A DNA stretch of 64,000 nucleotides from Steromphala cineraria (taxonomy: Eukaryota > Mollusca > Gastropoda > Trochida > Trochidae), in NCBI GenBank assembly GCA_916613615.1, contig OU744732.1:57930727-57994726 (forward strand). Reading direction: 5' to 3'. A program made the position numbers and the translations under genes. The notes beneath the pieces were generated by a model, which searched no databases, was not told the DNA's origin, and saw only the letters and a program-made list of their open reading frames with translations. This document shows, in pieces, positions 34,771 through 47,465 of this stretch (positions are counted from its first letter, which is position 1; each line of letters begins with the position of its first letter).

Positions 34771-36060
34771 TTTCAAAATACTTTTTCAGTAATAAATTAG
34801 CAGGAAGAAAATGCTCGAACATCAAGCACCTGCCATTGCTAAAGCTTCCATTCGCACTGAATCGTGTCTTTTCGGTGAAATGCTATAGCTGATGCGTTAC
34901 GAGATACGAAAATCAGAAACGGATGATCCGAATGATAATGTAAATGAGAACGTAACTAAAACGAACTGAGATTTACATCGATAAAAATAGCATGGCATGA
35001 ATGTTGTTACACATTAGATAGAAATTACAAAAACATTATTTGTTTTTTGTTATTAAATAAATTTTGGTCATAAATCAAACAATTATCTTTATCTTTTTTG
35101 AATTTGAAATGATAAATGTAAAAATGTGTTTAAAATGAAATATTTTACCATATTTTACTTTTGAGTGAAAAAAAACGACAAAAAAGCGAATTAGTCAATT
35201 GATAAGTTAATTAGGTATTAACTTAAATAACAGAAAAATTCAACAGTGTAACTTCATAACTTTATGTTTTGACTACAACATGTGTTATTAATTATTATCT
35301 ATACAAAGGCTCATTTTTCAGTGCAAGGGAATGGATTTTGAATAAAAATTAGTATCAATTTTTGGTCATTTCAAAACCTTTTTGCTTAAAGTTGAAGTAT
35401 AATCCTGCTGAAAAACAAACAATGAAATACACTTTTTGATTTTTATTTCTTTCTTGAAATTCATAACAGAAATGGTCACACAGTCATTCATCTAAATCAC
35501 ATCCGTTCTTTTCATTTCATCAAAACTTTAATTAGATCATCAAACAATGTAGTTTATTAAAATAATTCAATATAAATCATAATTCCACAGCAGTTCTCCA
35601 TAATACAGTTATGACTTAATTTTAACAAATAAAATAATACTTCAATTCTACTGAAACTATAAAAAAATCAACTTGCATAAAATGTTGACAATTAATGACT
35701 TATAGTTTAAATAATTGAAAAGGCAATTAAAACAAACTAGATATTTCTACATTAGGCAACAAAAGAAAACAATTTGAACTCTTTCAATACCAAATCTGAA
35801 TAAATTTAACATAAAAACCTATTGATCTAAATTTATGAAGATCGCAAAACAATCAATCTATCCAAGATGGCAAAACATTCAAACTGTAACTAGGAGCCTA
35901 AACTATATGAAGAAGGCATTAGCAACACAAGTAAAAATAACAACGGCTGTCATGGTCGAGCTTTATCCCCCGCAATTGGAACAACATGTTTTGTATTTTA
36001 ATTTCAACTGATTGTATTCTTTACAATATAATTACTGATATACATGTCAGACCAAAAATA
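34771..36060. other. 5' flank of DNAJC16 and AT-rich intergenic DNA
   Basis: The DNAJC16 promoter should lie just above 34770. A CAGGAAGAAAATGC sequence (ETS-like GGAAG) is at about 34801-34814, but no TATA box was seen. Beyond ~35.0 kb the sequence is very AT-rich with no frame or repeat that could be supported. Confidence 0.4.
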
Positions 36061-36063
36061 ACA

Positions 36064-36185
36064 TACCGTATTCAAACTAATAAGCGCCCTGCTCCAAGAA
36101 GCGCCCCTTAAGTGTTTTTGTACTCAGGTCTGGTACTTACTCCCCAAGTACCAGTGGTACTAAAATAATAAAATTCACATGACAC
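36064..36185. mobile_element. Truncated end of the TACCGTATT/AAGCGCC family
   Basis: TACCGTATTCAAACTAATAA plus GTACCAGTGGTACTAAAATA matches, in reverse, the right ~150 bp of the element at 13.4-14.8 kb. The other terminus is missing. Confidence 0.65.
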
Positions 36186-36472
36186 CATGCCATGCCATAA
36201 GCCCCTCGGGCCTTACAGGCCAGATGAGCTAAAAATAAGCCTTTTTTCCCAAATCCTAAAAATTTAGGGAGATATTCTCAAAATTGTTACTCATGACACA
36301 TTACACACATATATGTTACTGCATTTCCAAGACAAATTTTGATTGAAAGGATTAATAGTTACAAAGCCGGATGAACTGAAAACAATGTGTGCCAGACACT
36401 GGTTGGACGGACACTGCTCATAAAATACCCCGACTTTTTGAATGATGAAGGGGATAAAATGTAAAACTCGTC

Positions 36473-36836
36473 TTAAAGGGGCAGTAGCACGTTTTTTGAT
36501 AATTTTATATTTTAAAAATTGCACTTATAATTGTAAGTAAATGCCTAATGTATTATATTGACAGTGTCAACAATCACATTACACAAGTCAATCACCCATA
36601 GTCAGAGGACAAAGTATGAGGATTCACATAAAATCCATTGGCGGCCATTTTTGTGTGAACACCTTTAATTCATTTTTGTAAGATAAAGGAATCGCATGGC
36701 TGAACCTTACGTTATATATTTGAATTATTACTGCTCCATTTAGTTTAAATACACTGTCTTTCATTTGGAACCATTTATTTTCATTTTCCTGACATTACCT
36801 TATATTTCCCCTTAAAACGTGCTACTGCCCCTTTAA
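36473..36836. mobile_element. TTAA-flanked MITE, family A copy 5
   Basis: Full copy. Its right TTAA is also the left TTAA of the next copy. Confidence 0.85.
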
Positions 36837-37189
36837 AGGGGCAGTAGCACGTTTTTGGAAATTATTTATTTTAAATTTTTCACTGATAACTGTACATTGC
36901 TAAAATCTATTACTTTGATAGTGTCAAAACTCTCATTACACAACCCAATCATCCATAGTCAGAAGACAAATTATAAAGATTCACATAACGTCCATTGGCA
37001 GCCAATTTTGTGTGAACACCTTTAATTCATTATGAGTAAGAAACAATGGCTTAACTTGACATCATATATTTTATTTATTAATTCTTCATTTAGTTTAAAT
37101 ACATAATGTCTTTCAATTGGAACCATTAATTTTCATTTTCCTAACATAACCTTATATTCCCTTCTAAAAACGTGCTACTGTCCCTTTAA
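36833..37189. mobile_element. TTAA-flanked MITE, family A copy 6 (abutting copy 5)
   Basis: Full but more diverged copy in the same orientation, directly adjoining copy 5 and sharing one TTAA. This is the pattern expected if one element inserted into the TTAA target duplication of the other. Confidence 0.85.
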
Positions 37190-37603
37190 AGACTACTGTC
37201 TAATTGTAAATCTTTAATACAAACAATGACTGTCCTCTGTTTGATATCACAGTATCAGATCAACAATGATGTCAATCTGTAGCCACAAAACAACACCAAA
37301 TAAAAACATAACAACTTTAACAAATCAAAAATAAATAACAATGATGGATTCAGTAATATTAAAAGGGGGTTCGGTCAGGACCCACCTTTTTAAAAGGGGG
37401 ATCACCAGTTTTTCAGTCGATTTTAAACAATAAAGTGTCTCCTGATTCTGATTCAAAGGTTAAAATCTTACATATTTAACCAAGTTCAAATTGAATTTAA
37501 AAAAATGAAAAAACAATTGATATGATAGATAAAGTTGGTGACTTGACATTGTATGGCTTGTCAAATTGGTTGATTTTACACTGATGCAGTTTGTCACTAG
37601 GGC

Positions 37604-38052
37604 TTCCACGCAGTCTGATTAAAATCGACTGTGATTCGAGGAAAAAAAGTGTAAAAATATTGTCTCTAGTGGGGTTTGAACTTCAACCAGTCCGGCTTTC
37701 CTCTCATTCACGGTCTGAAGGCACCCCTATTACCCGCATGTTCTGACTCAAGCTCATCTAGCCAATAGCAAGGGGCGCAGTAAAAGCTTCGGTATCATGC
37801 AGGGGCAGGTAACTCCAGTGTACCATTAGTTATACGTGATCGCCGCTAAACACTATTTAAAAACGATGATGTGATTGGATAGCTTATGACTGGGTTTGTC
37901 TGCGCTAAACTGGTCATAGGAACATGCGATAGAGGTGGGTGCACCGAGACGGAGAGGATGTTCTGGCTGGTTCGAGCCCCGATAGAGACAACATTTTTGA
38001 TATTTTATTCCTCAGAGTACGTCGATTTTAATAAGGTGGGCTTCCACGGGTA
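37604..38052. mobile_element. Possible ~450-bp TIR element with tRNA-like interior segments
   Basis: Imperfect inverted ends: GGCTTCCACGCAGTCTGATT and GATTAAAATCGA on the left, TCGATTTTAATAAGGTGGGC on the right. Inside are two tRNA-like pieces with B-box-like GGTTCGAGCCC (37969 on) and, inverted, GGGGTTTGAACTTC (37671 on). Boundaries are approximate. Confidence 0.45.
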
Positions 38053-38389
38053 AAAAAAAATTCATTTTCACATCTAAGTGGGATATGTTAGGTCACTTGA
38101 TGCATCATCACACATGCTCCAAGTAAAGATCAAATATCAGAATGGGCCTCAACTTTTTGGGCGGAGTATAAATTGACCTTGTTCCTTTTTCAACACAAAT
38201 TGATGAAAAAAAGTATTTGTACGAGTGCAAAAAAAAATTAAGACCTAGATATACATGCATCTCTTTTGGTGCTATCGGCAAACATATAGTTTAATACTGT
38301 TTTTAAAGTAAAGCGCACAATAAAAATTCAATACATATCTACATTTAAACAGGAGAATAATTTTACATATTGTACATGACATCACTATA

Positions 38390-39265
38390 CTTGTATATCT
38401 TTTATGTCATTACATATTTTACGCATTGTCATCACAATATTTTTACATATAAGATATGTCATCACAATACTTTTTCAGTCATCACAATACTTTTACATTT
38501 TGTATATGTCATAACAATCAACTTTTACATGTATACTAAATATGTCATCACATTACTTTAACATATTATTATTAAATATGTCTTCATTATACTTGTACAT
38601 CTTGTATATGTCGTCACAATACATTTACATATTAAATATGTCATCACAATACATTTACATTTTCTATATGTCCGACAGTCATCACATTATTCTTACATCT
38701 TCTAATGTCATCACAATGCTTTTACATCTTGTACATGTGACATCACAATGCTTGTACTACTGGTATATGACATCACAATACTTTTACATCTTGTACATGC
38801 AACATCACAATGCTTGTACTACTGGCATATGACATCACAATGCTTTTACATCTTGTACATGTGACATCACAATGCTTGTACTTCTGGTATATGACATCAC
38901 AATGCTTTTACATCTTGTACATGTGACATCACAATGCTTGTACTACTGGTATATGACATCACAATGCTTTTACATCTTGTACATGTGACATCACAATGCT
39001 TGTACTTCTGGTATATGACATCACAATGCTTTTACATCTAGTACATATGACATCACAATGCTTGTACTTCTGGTATATGACATCACAATGCTTTTACATC
39101 TAGTACATATGACATCACAATGCTTGTACTTCTGGTATATGACATCACAATGCTTTAAGAGTGGTATGTGTCATCAGAATACTACTTCATGTAGATATGA
39201 TCACAATGCTTTATATCTGGTATATGACATCACAATACTTTTACATCATCAACATATAAATCACA
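38390..39265 (+). repeat. Minisatellite, ~62-bp unit
   Basis: Alternation of 'ATGACATCACAATGCTTTTA' + 'CATCTTGTACATGTG' + 'ACATCACAATGCTTGTACTT' gives a ~62-bp period, most regular at 38760-39160 and decayed on both sides. Frames through it are by-products of the repeat. Confidence 0.9.
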
Positions 39266-39514
39266 GTGGTTAGAAGTCATAAACTTGATGTCATACTGAA
39301 GTCGCATGGCTAGCTTGTTGTCAAAATTATTTCATTCAATGGTGAATTCCTGAAATTTCAATGCTGAGCCTATGTTGGAACTCTTCGTTTTAAAAGACTT
39401 CCAAGAAAGGAAATGTGTAACAAATACCCTGTTTTATCAACAGTTGACTCCGTCAGTCACCATATACTGGGAGGGAGGTCTCACTGGCGATTTTCTAAAA
39501 AGAAGTTTTGAATA

Positions 39515-39855
39515 GGGGGATGTTCACCTATCGAAAGGGGGGTTCAGCCTTGAGGTTCACCGTTCTTCCAGGCGATTTTTTTTTTTTTAAATTTGAAAAG
39601 GGGAATGTTCACCTTTGAAAGGGGGGTTCAGCCTTGAGGTTCACCATTCTCCCAGGCAATTTTTGAAAAAGAATTTTGAAAAGGGGATGTTCACCTATCG
39701 AAAGGGGGGTTCAGCCTTGAGGTTCACCGTTCTCCCAGGCTATTTTTTAAAAAGAATTTTGAAAAGGGGAATGTTCACTTATTGAAAGGGGGGTTCAGTC
39801 TGAGGTTCACCGTTCTCCCAGGCGATTTTTGAAAAAGAATTTTGAAGGGGGGTGT
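39515..39855 (+). repeat. Minisatellite, ~84-bp unit
   Basis: Four units built around GGGGGGTTCAGCCTTGAGGT and TTCACCGTTCTCCCAGGC at about 39536, 39620, 39704 and 39786. Confidence 0.85.
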
Positions 39856-39979
39856 CAGTGAAGCCAATGATTCTTGATCCATCACTGCTTACTAATCAAT
39901 ATTTGGTTTGCAATGGTTTCAGATACTGTCAGATTTGATTAACTTGAGATCAATTTGAAGGAATATCATTTTCACAATG

Positions 39980-42594
39980 TCATGTATCAGCCCTCTCCTC
40001 AAAATAAAGTACAGTCTTATCGGGTATACCAACATCACAAATTCTTTGAGTTAGAACCGAGAATACTTTTCGTGGGGCATTACATGCAAGTACAAAGTCA
40101 GACAAATCTTCTTCAGCAACATTTTCTGCAAAATGAAGAAGATCCTGCAGATAATCCTCGGAACTAAAATACCGGTGATATCTCTTTCCATTGGTTGGTA
40201 ACTTCACGGCAAGATGCAATCTGTCCTCGTGTTCACTTGGTTCCTCGGGCAAAACATGAGGTCCTGTGTAATATTTTGTAGGTGACACCGGACTTGGTAT
40301 AATACTTTTGGTTTTTATCACTGGTTCTGTTTTCACTTCTGACTTTTGAGACTTCTGGCCTTCAAAATGTTTAGAGTCAAGGTGAAGGTCATTGACTTTA
40401 GAGGTCACTTCCTGTGTGTCATCTTCCAAGGAAGGACTTGAGATCGAGGGCAGTGGACGGAACTTATTGAGGGAGGATGGTGGTCGCATCACAGACACAT
40501 TTGGCAAATCTACAAATAAAAAAGCATTTACTATTAACACGATTGAATTGATCAAAGCAGCCAGACCCTAAATAATGATTATTATCAAACTCTAAGATTC
40601 ACCAATGAAGCGGGTCACCCATCCATCCAGCGAGCTGTGCCCATTGTTGCTGAACTACTCTGAGCCATGTACAGGACCATGTGCGACCATCCTCTTGCCA
40701 CTTTAATTAAGTAGCATGTATCAAGTGGTAGATCTCCATCATTAAATTTCAGGTTGAAAATGGGAATGGGAGTTTACTCTTTTTACTTTATCATCCATCT
40801 GTTGACATGTCATCATGATAGTACCATATTTTCCGTATCATGAAATTGTCACTTTTTCCTTGTCGTCCTTAATGTAATAAAAAAGCTAGGACTAACAATT
40901 TTTGAGTTCTGCTCCGGAAACGGATTTCTTAGTTACTTTTCCATTAAAAAATCCAAAATATAAATCCAAATAAGTTGCAAATACCAAAGGGACACCTACA
41001 CATGCTGACTAATCTACATACCAAGTTTTATTGAGCTTGGTCTTACAGTTTTTTAGTTCTGCTCGGAAACAAAATGCTTACGGACGGACAGCCTATGACT
41101 ATATTCCACTGTATTACATAACGGTGGGATAAAATTTATCTCTATTAATGACTTTGTTGTAGATTGAATTTAATCATTTGACAATCTGACAGAATTTCTG
41201 CAAAGTCTTACTTCTATTCATAAAAGAAAATACATGCATTTTTCATGAGAATGAAATTTTTCAGAAAAATCTAAAAAAATTATTTTACTCTTGATAACAC
41301 AAGTTTCAAACTACCTTTTCGGATTTCTTACTTCTTGAAATATACAGAATAATACCGTTCCTTATAGTATCAATCTTAACGAAACAAGGCTAAAGTGAGC
41401 ACAGCTCACATAGCCCTGCCGTAATATCTCCGCCATAACAATGACAAAATCAAACACATACGTTCGGTCATGTAAAACTTTAAAGAATGATAACTGTCAA
41501 TGGACTAAGGATGAGTTTAAACGAAATAATAACTAAAGTCTAGAAGTCACAAAATTTAAAGAAATAAAACAAAGTCAGGACATATGATTATTTATGGGCA
41601 AACTTTGAAATATTATGGCCACCTAGCATTTAAATCCCTTAAAGGCACATCAGTGGGAAATGAAAATCTCACATTTGGTATATGAATTCAAACAGTGTTT
41701 AAGTTATGCTTCAGAGACTGTTCAAAGTCAGAAATTCTCAACAGTTTTGTTTTTTCTTCCAAAAGTCACATCTGCACTGGTCCACATAGGTCAAATCTGA
41801 GTATCAAATTTGTTTGAAGTTTCTGAGTCAAATAGATTTCAAATTATGCTCCGGAAACGTAACAAAGTCAGAATATATAGTTTGGACGTTAAAGGGCCAA
41901 AGTTTCCAAAAATATTGGTATCCTGGAACTGGAACCACCTTAAGGCACATCTGCACCACATAAGTAACATCCATATCAAATTTGAACTTCCTGAATCAAG
42001 CAGGGTTATAATGAAATTATAATTAAGAAAAGAGGGGGATAACCATCATCAACCCATGAAGTCAGTTGCCAAAGGAACAGGAGGGTTAGACGGTCTAACT
42101 TAGACCCCCTTCATCAGACGGCTCAAAGGAGCCCTAAGGGAAGAAATCTGCCTCAGATAAACCTGACGACTGGAGTTACAGGGCAGTTAGGATATTATTT
42201 TGATTAAATTGTAAAAGACTATCACTACATACAAAAATACTCATACAATAATCAAATATATATATACAAAACATAGAATAAGGAATATATATATATATGA
42301 TATTCTATACATATAAAATATTGACTTTGAAGAAAATGATGAAGACATTGTATTTTTTATTGGATGAAAAACTTATTTCTCTGGTGTAACTTTCCTTTTT
42401 ACTAAGGCATTATCACTAGAATATCTGTGCAATGTAATATCTTTACCAGGTTCTATTGGTTGTGAACTCCTTGCACTCCCAGGTGGTCGCCGTGACGACT
42501 GGGGTCGCGGCCTCTGAGAGGAGGGAGGTCGCGGAGGAGGAGAAGGGACATAACCCTCGTCTGATCCACTAGACCAGGGGCGAGGTCCATCCAT
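39980..42594 (-). CDS. UBXN10: UBX-domain protein, probably UBXN10
   Basis: UBX proteins recruit the AAA-ATPase VCP/p97; UBXN10 does so at cilia with IFT-B (family knowledge). Coding exons on minus: 42594-42447 (starting at ATG, 4 nt after a TAG acceptor) and 40509-39980. The join CCT-G|GTAAAG to TAG|AT-TTG restores frame, giving 225 residues plus TGA; human UBXN10 is about 280. Residues 1-60 are Pro/Arg/Ser-rich (PSPPPRPPSSQRPRP). 61-140 are low-complexity. The UBX fold spans about 146-222 (LHLAVKLPTNGKRYHRYF, ACNAPRKVFSVLTQRI, GIPDKTVLYFEE), with APRKVF at the p97-binding loop. Paralogue choice rests on the single C-terminal UBX and overall size; another UBX family member is possible. If the donor at 42446 is not used, the first exon reads on to a stop at 42373. 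Confidence 0.7.
40560..42372. other. Intron of the UBX gene with dispersed repeat
   Basis: Apart from the inverted relative of the 8.6-kb repeat (about 41622-42010), the intron shows a GC-richer unit near 42030-42190 (GGTCTAACTTAGACCCCC palindrome) and an (AT)n tract at 42258-42297. No coding exon could be supported. Confidence 0.45.
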
Positions 42595-44130
42595 GTCTCT
42601 ACAACAAATGTTTGATAAATGATTATTGAATGATGCATAGCAAAACTGGGAACAGAAATAAAAGTTCCAACGCCACACAATACTACTACTTATACTATAC
42701 TACTTATTATTTGTATAGTGCCAATATCAAGCAGCTCAGATAGCGCTGCTCAAAGGCGCTTGGGTTTTCCCTTCATCATTGGATATATCAGTCGTCATTG
42801 GATATATCCGTCGTCATTGGATATATCAGTCGACACATCTTTTACCGTCTCAACTCCCGGGGGAGCATACAACACGTCCAGTCATGAGTTAATGTCACTC
42901 TAAATCCTTACGACATAAAAACAATATTAATTATGTTGAAGTACTAAACGGCAACAAGTAAAGTTTGTTTTATTTTGCAAGTTTGCAAGTGTTTGCAGAA
43001 CTTGTCATTTTCACCTTATACCTTAGGTCGGCCAATGACAAAGAAGTTGGACTAGCAATTCCAATGACATGACAAAATGATGATTTTGCTGTTCTACTGC
43101 ATACCCATTATGAATTATTATTCTCATGAAATTTTATGTAGATATTCTAAAATATATACATATTAATGTATATCTATTTATGTGAACAAAGAGATTTTAA
43201 TGAACCAGGTCATAACATTTTCAGAATACATATTGACAAAAACAAAAAAACAGGGAAATTTCTGAAGTATTTAAAGATCATTTAGCATGAAGAATAATGC
43301 ATAATTGCCTTATTGGAATGATCAACAATATCTTATAAGATATGTTTACAGATTAAAAAAACCCATATTTGTAAGAATTACTTTTCCAAACATTGGATTG
43401 AAGCCTGATTTTTCTTCTCATTGGCGAAAATATCAGCATCTTGATAAATAAAAGAACAAATTATAAGCATCATCAGGAAGAAAAGGAAGGCCAAACAAAG
43501 GTAAACTCAACTGCAATGATATATTCTTGTGAATAGTCTTCTATTTGCATGGAATTCTTTTTTTTATCTAAGTCAGTAGTGAACCAAATTTGACAATTTT
43601 GGATTCTATTTTATCTGGTTTTGATTCAGAATGTATTGAATATATTCTTCCATCCAGAATCACCAGACAAACGAGTTTGGGTGTATTCAAATGACATTAG
43701 ATCTTATATATCTTATTGTATATGGGTCATTCTCATGAAAAGGGTACAATTCTTGTCCCGAAGATTTTGTAAATAAATGTATTGTTTAAATTTGTTTTAT
43801 CTTCGAAAAACTTCCATATCCTTGTAGACACCTACTTTTAACCTGTTGATGGCTTAAACGGTGTTAATATTGTGTTTTTCAATGATTTTTTTTTTCACTA
43901 AAATGCAACAAAATACTAGATTTTTGCTGTCCCACACACCAACTGCTAATATTCAAAAGCTTAGAAAATCTATTTGTAATTGCTTTTAGGTATATATTTT
44001 TATATATATATAGATATATATGTTTTGATACAAAATGAACTTGTAAGAATGCATTGTTAGTTAAAACCTATTTCATTTCTATTATTTGAGTACTTTTTGT
44101 GACAAAAATATGCCTGTCCCTCGAGTTCAT

Positions 44131-45510
44131 GTCTCTGGTGTTACCAACATATAAAAGTGGGCAATAAATGTTCCCTTTCAAGGGTATAACCCATATTTGG
44201 CAATGATTTCACTTCTTGTCATAGAAGGGTGACAGGGTGCCATGAGGTTTGAGAGGTACTAAAGAGGGAAAGACTCCAAAGTTGCTGATGAAGAGATGTG
44301 ATTAGAAACTCATAACCTTAAATGTCTGTGGTGTTACCAAGCATTTGAGCAAAACGATGCAATAATAATTTTTTATTTTTGTTCTGGGAATGTCTAAAAA
44401 CATGGAAACAATCGCCAAACACTGTTTCATCATGATTTAGGAAACAATCATTTCATTCAAATGGAAAAATGTAAGTTTTTGTCTATGGTGTTACCGTCTC
44501 TGGTGTTACCATCAAACATGGTAACACCATAGACCCATTTTAGTAACACCATAGAAAAATTGTGAGATAAATTTGTTAAAATGATGCACCTAAAATAAAT
44601 TGTTGCAAACTAATTTACTATTCACTTTCAACACATGTTTCCCATAAGAATGGTGCTTGTATTTTATTAGTTGCTTACATAGAAAGATGACAATGTATGA
44701 AATTTGTCAGCTGTAACACCATAGACAAAACTTTAGTAACACCACAGACAAAAAACAGTAATGAACACAGTTCTATTTTTGTAAATATATCCACTGACAG
44801 AACAACGTTATGTTTTGTTCATAAATAATCTGTTTGACAAAGGTACCCACATATCTATTCCGAAAATTTGGATAATATTGCACAAAGGTTACACCACAGA
44901 CAGGTAACACCAAAGACATTTATTCCAAAAATTATGTTTCATTATCATTTAAAATGATATTAGGCAAATGTTATTTCATTAATGTTAACGTTGAATCATT
45001 CCAGGATGTTGGTAATTGTGCTATTATCTAATATAGCTTGCTGCAGCGCTTGCGAGTTGTATAATTTGGTTCAATGGTAACACCACAGACAAAATTCAGT
45101 AACACCACAGACAAAATTCAGTAACACCACAGACAAAATCCAGTAACACCACAGAAAATGCTCTCTCAGATTCTCTTTTATATACTCAACAAATGTATTT
45201 AAAAGATAAAATATACATATATATACTTTGTGTTCATCCGGATACTTAGTTTAGACATAAAGAATTAAATCAAACTCAACATATAGATATATTAGTAAGA
45301 AAAGGTTAAACCAGAGATATATCTATTTACCAATGTCTGTGGTGTTACTGGGTTTTTTTCATCATTTTAGCATATTATGGTTATCAAACAAAAAATATGA
45401 ATTAGAAAGTTTCTAAAATGGCATGATCATTCCTTTTATCCTAAAAATTGAAAGGAGGAAAAACAAATTTTGATGTTTAAAATGAAATTTAGGATTGTAA
45501 CACTAGAGAC
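44131..45510. repeat. Array of 14-bp motif GTAACACCACAGAC, both orientations
   Basis: Motif or inverse starts at about 44131, 44324, 44481, 44496 (inverse), 44521, 44543, 44713, 44736, 44888, 44903, 45077, 45099, 45121, 45143 (forward), 45335 (inverse) and 45497 (forward). The four at 45077-45160 are a 22-bp tandem; the others are spaced irregularly by up to ~200 bp of unrelated AT-rich DNA. Opposed copies at 44500-44529 form a hairpin (TGGTGTTACCAT / ATGGTAACACCA). Confidence 0.9.
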
Positions 45511-45639
45511 ATTTGATTTTCAAAGCGTTAAAGCGTTAAAAAAAGATTAAAAACGGTTGTTATGCTCTGATTGAATCTTTTCTAGATACTTCAATGTTTA
45601 CTCTTTAAAGTTCATAAAATAAAAATATAATTGTATTTA

Positions 45640-46750
45640 GAAAGGGTGGCATCGTTGCAAAGAAAGAATCGTGGACTGTCTGTGGAAAACCTCTCAAGAC
45701 TGTAACCTATTATAAGTACCTGGGTTTGATATTTTCCTGTGTATTTAAATGGACAAAAGCGTGTCAGACACTGGTGTCACAAGCGGAGAAGGCCGTTTTA
45801 CCTCTGTATGAACTATTTAGACAGTTTAAAGATTTATCATTCTCCACAGCAACCAAATTGTTTGATACCAAGATATCCCCAATACTACTGTACTCGTCCG
45901 AGATATGGGGTGCTACGTACCAAGACTCTATCGAGAAGTTTCACGCTTCATATTTTAAGCGATTTCTAGGTGTGGGAAAATTTGCATCCAACAAAGCCAT
46001 TCTTGGAGAAACAGGGCGCTACTCTATGTATATTTGCAGTCAATGTAATGTTATAAAATACTGGCTTCGTCTTCTGAAACTAGACGCACGTAGATATCAG
46101 TACAACAGCTACATAATGTTAAAACAACTAGACGAGGATGGAAAATCAACTTGGGTTTCAAATGTGCGCCAGTTACTGTTCGTAACAGGATATTCTTATG
46201 TATGGCTGGCACAAGATGTTGGAGATGCTAAACAGTTTTTATATTTATTCAAACAACGGCTAATAGATATATATCTACAAGACTGGCACAACTCTATCAG
46301 TAATTCAACCTTCCTTGAGCATTATCGACGAGTGAAGCTGACCCTTTTCCAAACTGAGAGATACATAACATCGCTACAAGACAGGCAATTAAGAAGAGTA
46401 TTTTGTAAAATAAGGATATCACTTCATGACTTAGCTGTGAACAAGACAAGACGGGGAAATAACCATTCAGATACATCATGTTCATATTGTTCCTTGGGTG
46501 TAGAAGATGAATTTCATGTATTGTTCATTTGTAGTAAATATGCAACCATAAGAAGATGATTTTTACCTAATGCTAACACTTCTTATCAAAACATGATTAA
46601 CTTGTTAAATAGTACAAACATGGATGTAATCAAATCTGTTGCTCTTTATCTAAAAAATATGTTCAATTTCAGGTCCAACACGTGACTGAAATTTATTTTT
46701 GCTGTTGTAATTGTACTATAGGCCATGTGGCCACAATACTGAAATAAACA
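45640..46750 (+). pseudogene. 5'-truncated LINE: C-terminal reverse transcriptase region
   Basis: The frame from about 45643 encodes the end of a non-LTR retrotransposon ORF2. It has YYKYLGLIFS, ILLYSSEIWG, a long helical tail, and a terminal zinc-knuckle-like CSYCSLGVEDEFHVLFICSK. A TGA at 46557 interrupts it; the same frame then stays open to the TGA at 46684. Catalytic RT palm and endonuclease are absent. The 3' end is A/T-rich with AATAAA (46742), and the whole lies inside the 3.1-kb TIR element just before its right terminus. The LINE clade is not decided. Confidence 0.8.
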
Positions 46751-46845
46751 AATTTGAATAAAATAAAAATATGTTCTGTAATGGTTAATTTTGCTGTTTT
46801 TGTACTCCTGAAAATGTGCCCTTTTCATGAGAATGACCCATATAC

Positions 46846-47464
46846 ACTATATATGTCAGTGTACAAATGTTGTACCAAGAACGTTTATTTTGGGTTATAT
46901 CACACCCTGCGATTCATTCGGCAAAAAAATCCTTATTAGGCCTAGAAAAAAAAGTAATTTGTTTCTTGTTCCCTTATTCTGTTGTTGGCCTCCAGAGCGA
47001 TAAAGTGATCCAAAATTTAAATATTCCTGTATATTTTTCATTTTTATATTTCTGTTGAAATTTGTTGTCATGTTTAAAAAAATAAAAAAATGGAAATAAA
47101 CAAATGTTTGTCATATATACGTCTTTGCATTAACCAAGCTAGCATAATTCCTAAAAGTGTGCAAAGTTTGAAAACGATACAACTACAATCAGAATTCAGT
47201 TCGTGAAAAATAACTTATGTATTGCAAGTCTAATCCAATAGGAATAACGGCATACTAACTGTAGGCCTAAATACTAGAAACTGGGTGGCAACTTTGGCAG
47301 GGTGTGACAGCGTAAAACGCCGAGCTGTAAGTATACTGTATACTCAAACAAATTGGCATTTAATATTTGCTAAATGATTAAGTTTACCATTAAATTTGTG
47401 TTGTTGCCAACTTGAAGTTGAAACGGATTTTCTATTTTCATTTACATCGAAAGAAGAAGCACGC
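46846..47464. other. Probable UBX-gene first intron, nothing recognised
   Basis: AT-rich DNA between the 3.1-kb element and the candidate first exon. No frame or repeat could be supported. Confidence 0.35.
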
Positions 47465-47465
47465 A

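Larger units (their letters stand above)
43718..46845. mobile_element. 3.1-kb TIR element with internal GTAACACCACAGAC array
   Basis: TATATGGGTCATTCTCATGA at the left and its inverse at 46823-46844 define a ~30-bp terminal inverted repeat (one mismatch), with GTATA at the outer edge on both sides. Between 44131 and 45510 there are at least 16 copies of GTAACACCA[C/T]AGAC in both orientations. No transposase is recognisable; the right third is occupied by a nested LINE fragment. It lies in the inferred first intron of the UBX gene. I could not assign a superfamily. Confidence 0.7.

Noticed and set aside
38370..39273. Frames through the ATGACATCACAATGC array
   Set aside because: Minisatellite translation, not a gene. 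The regular spacing also suggested CRISPR, but the spacers are themselves repeated.
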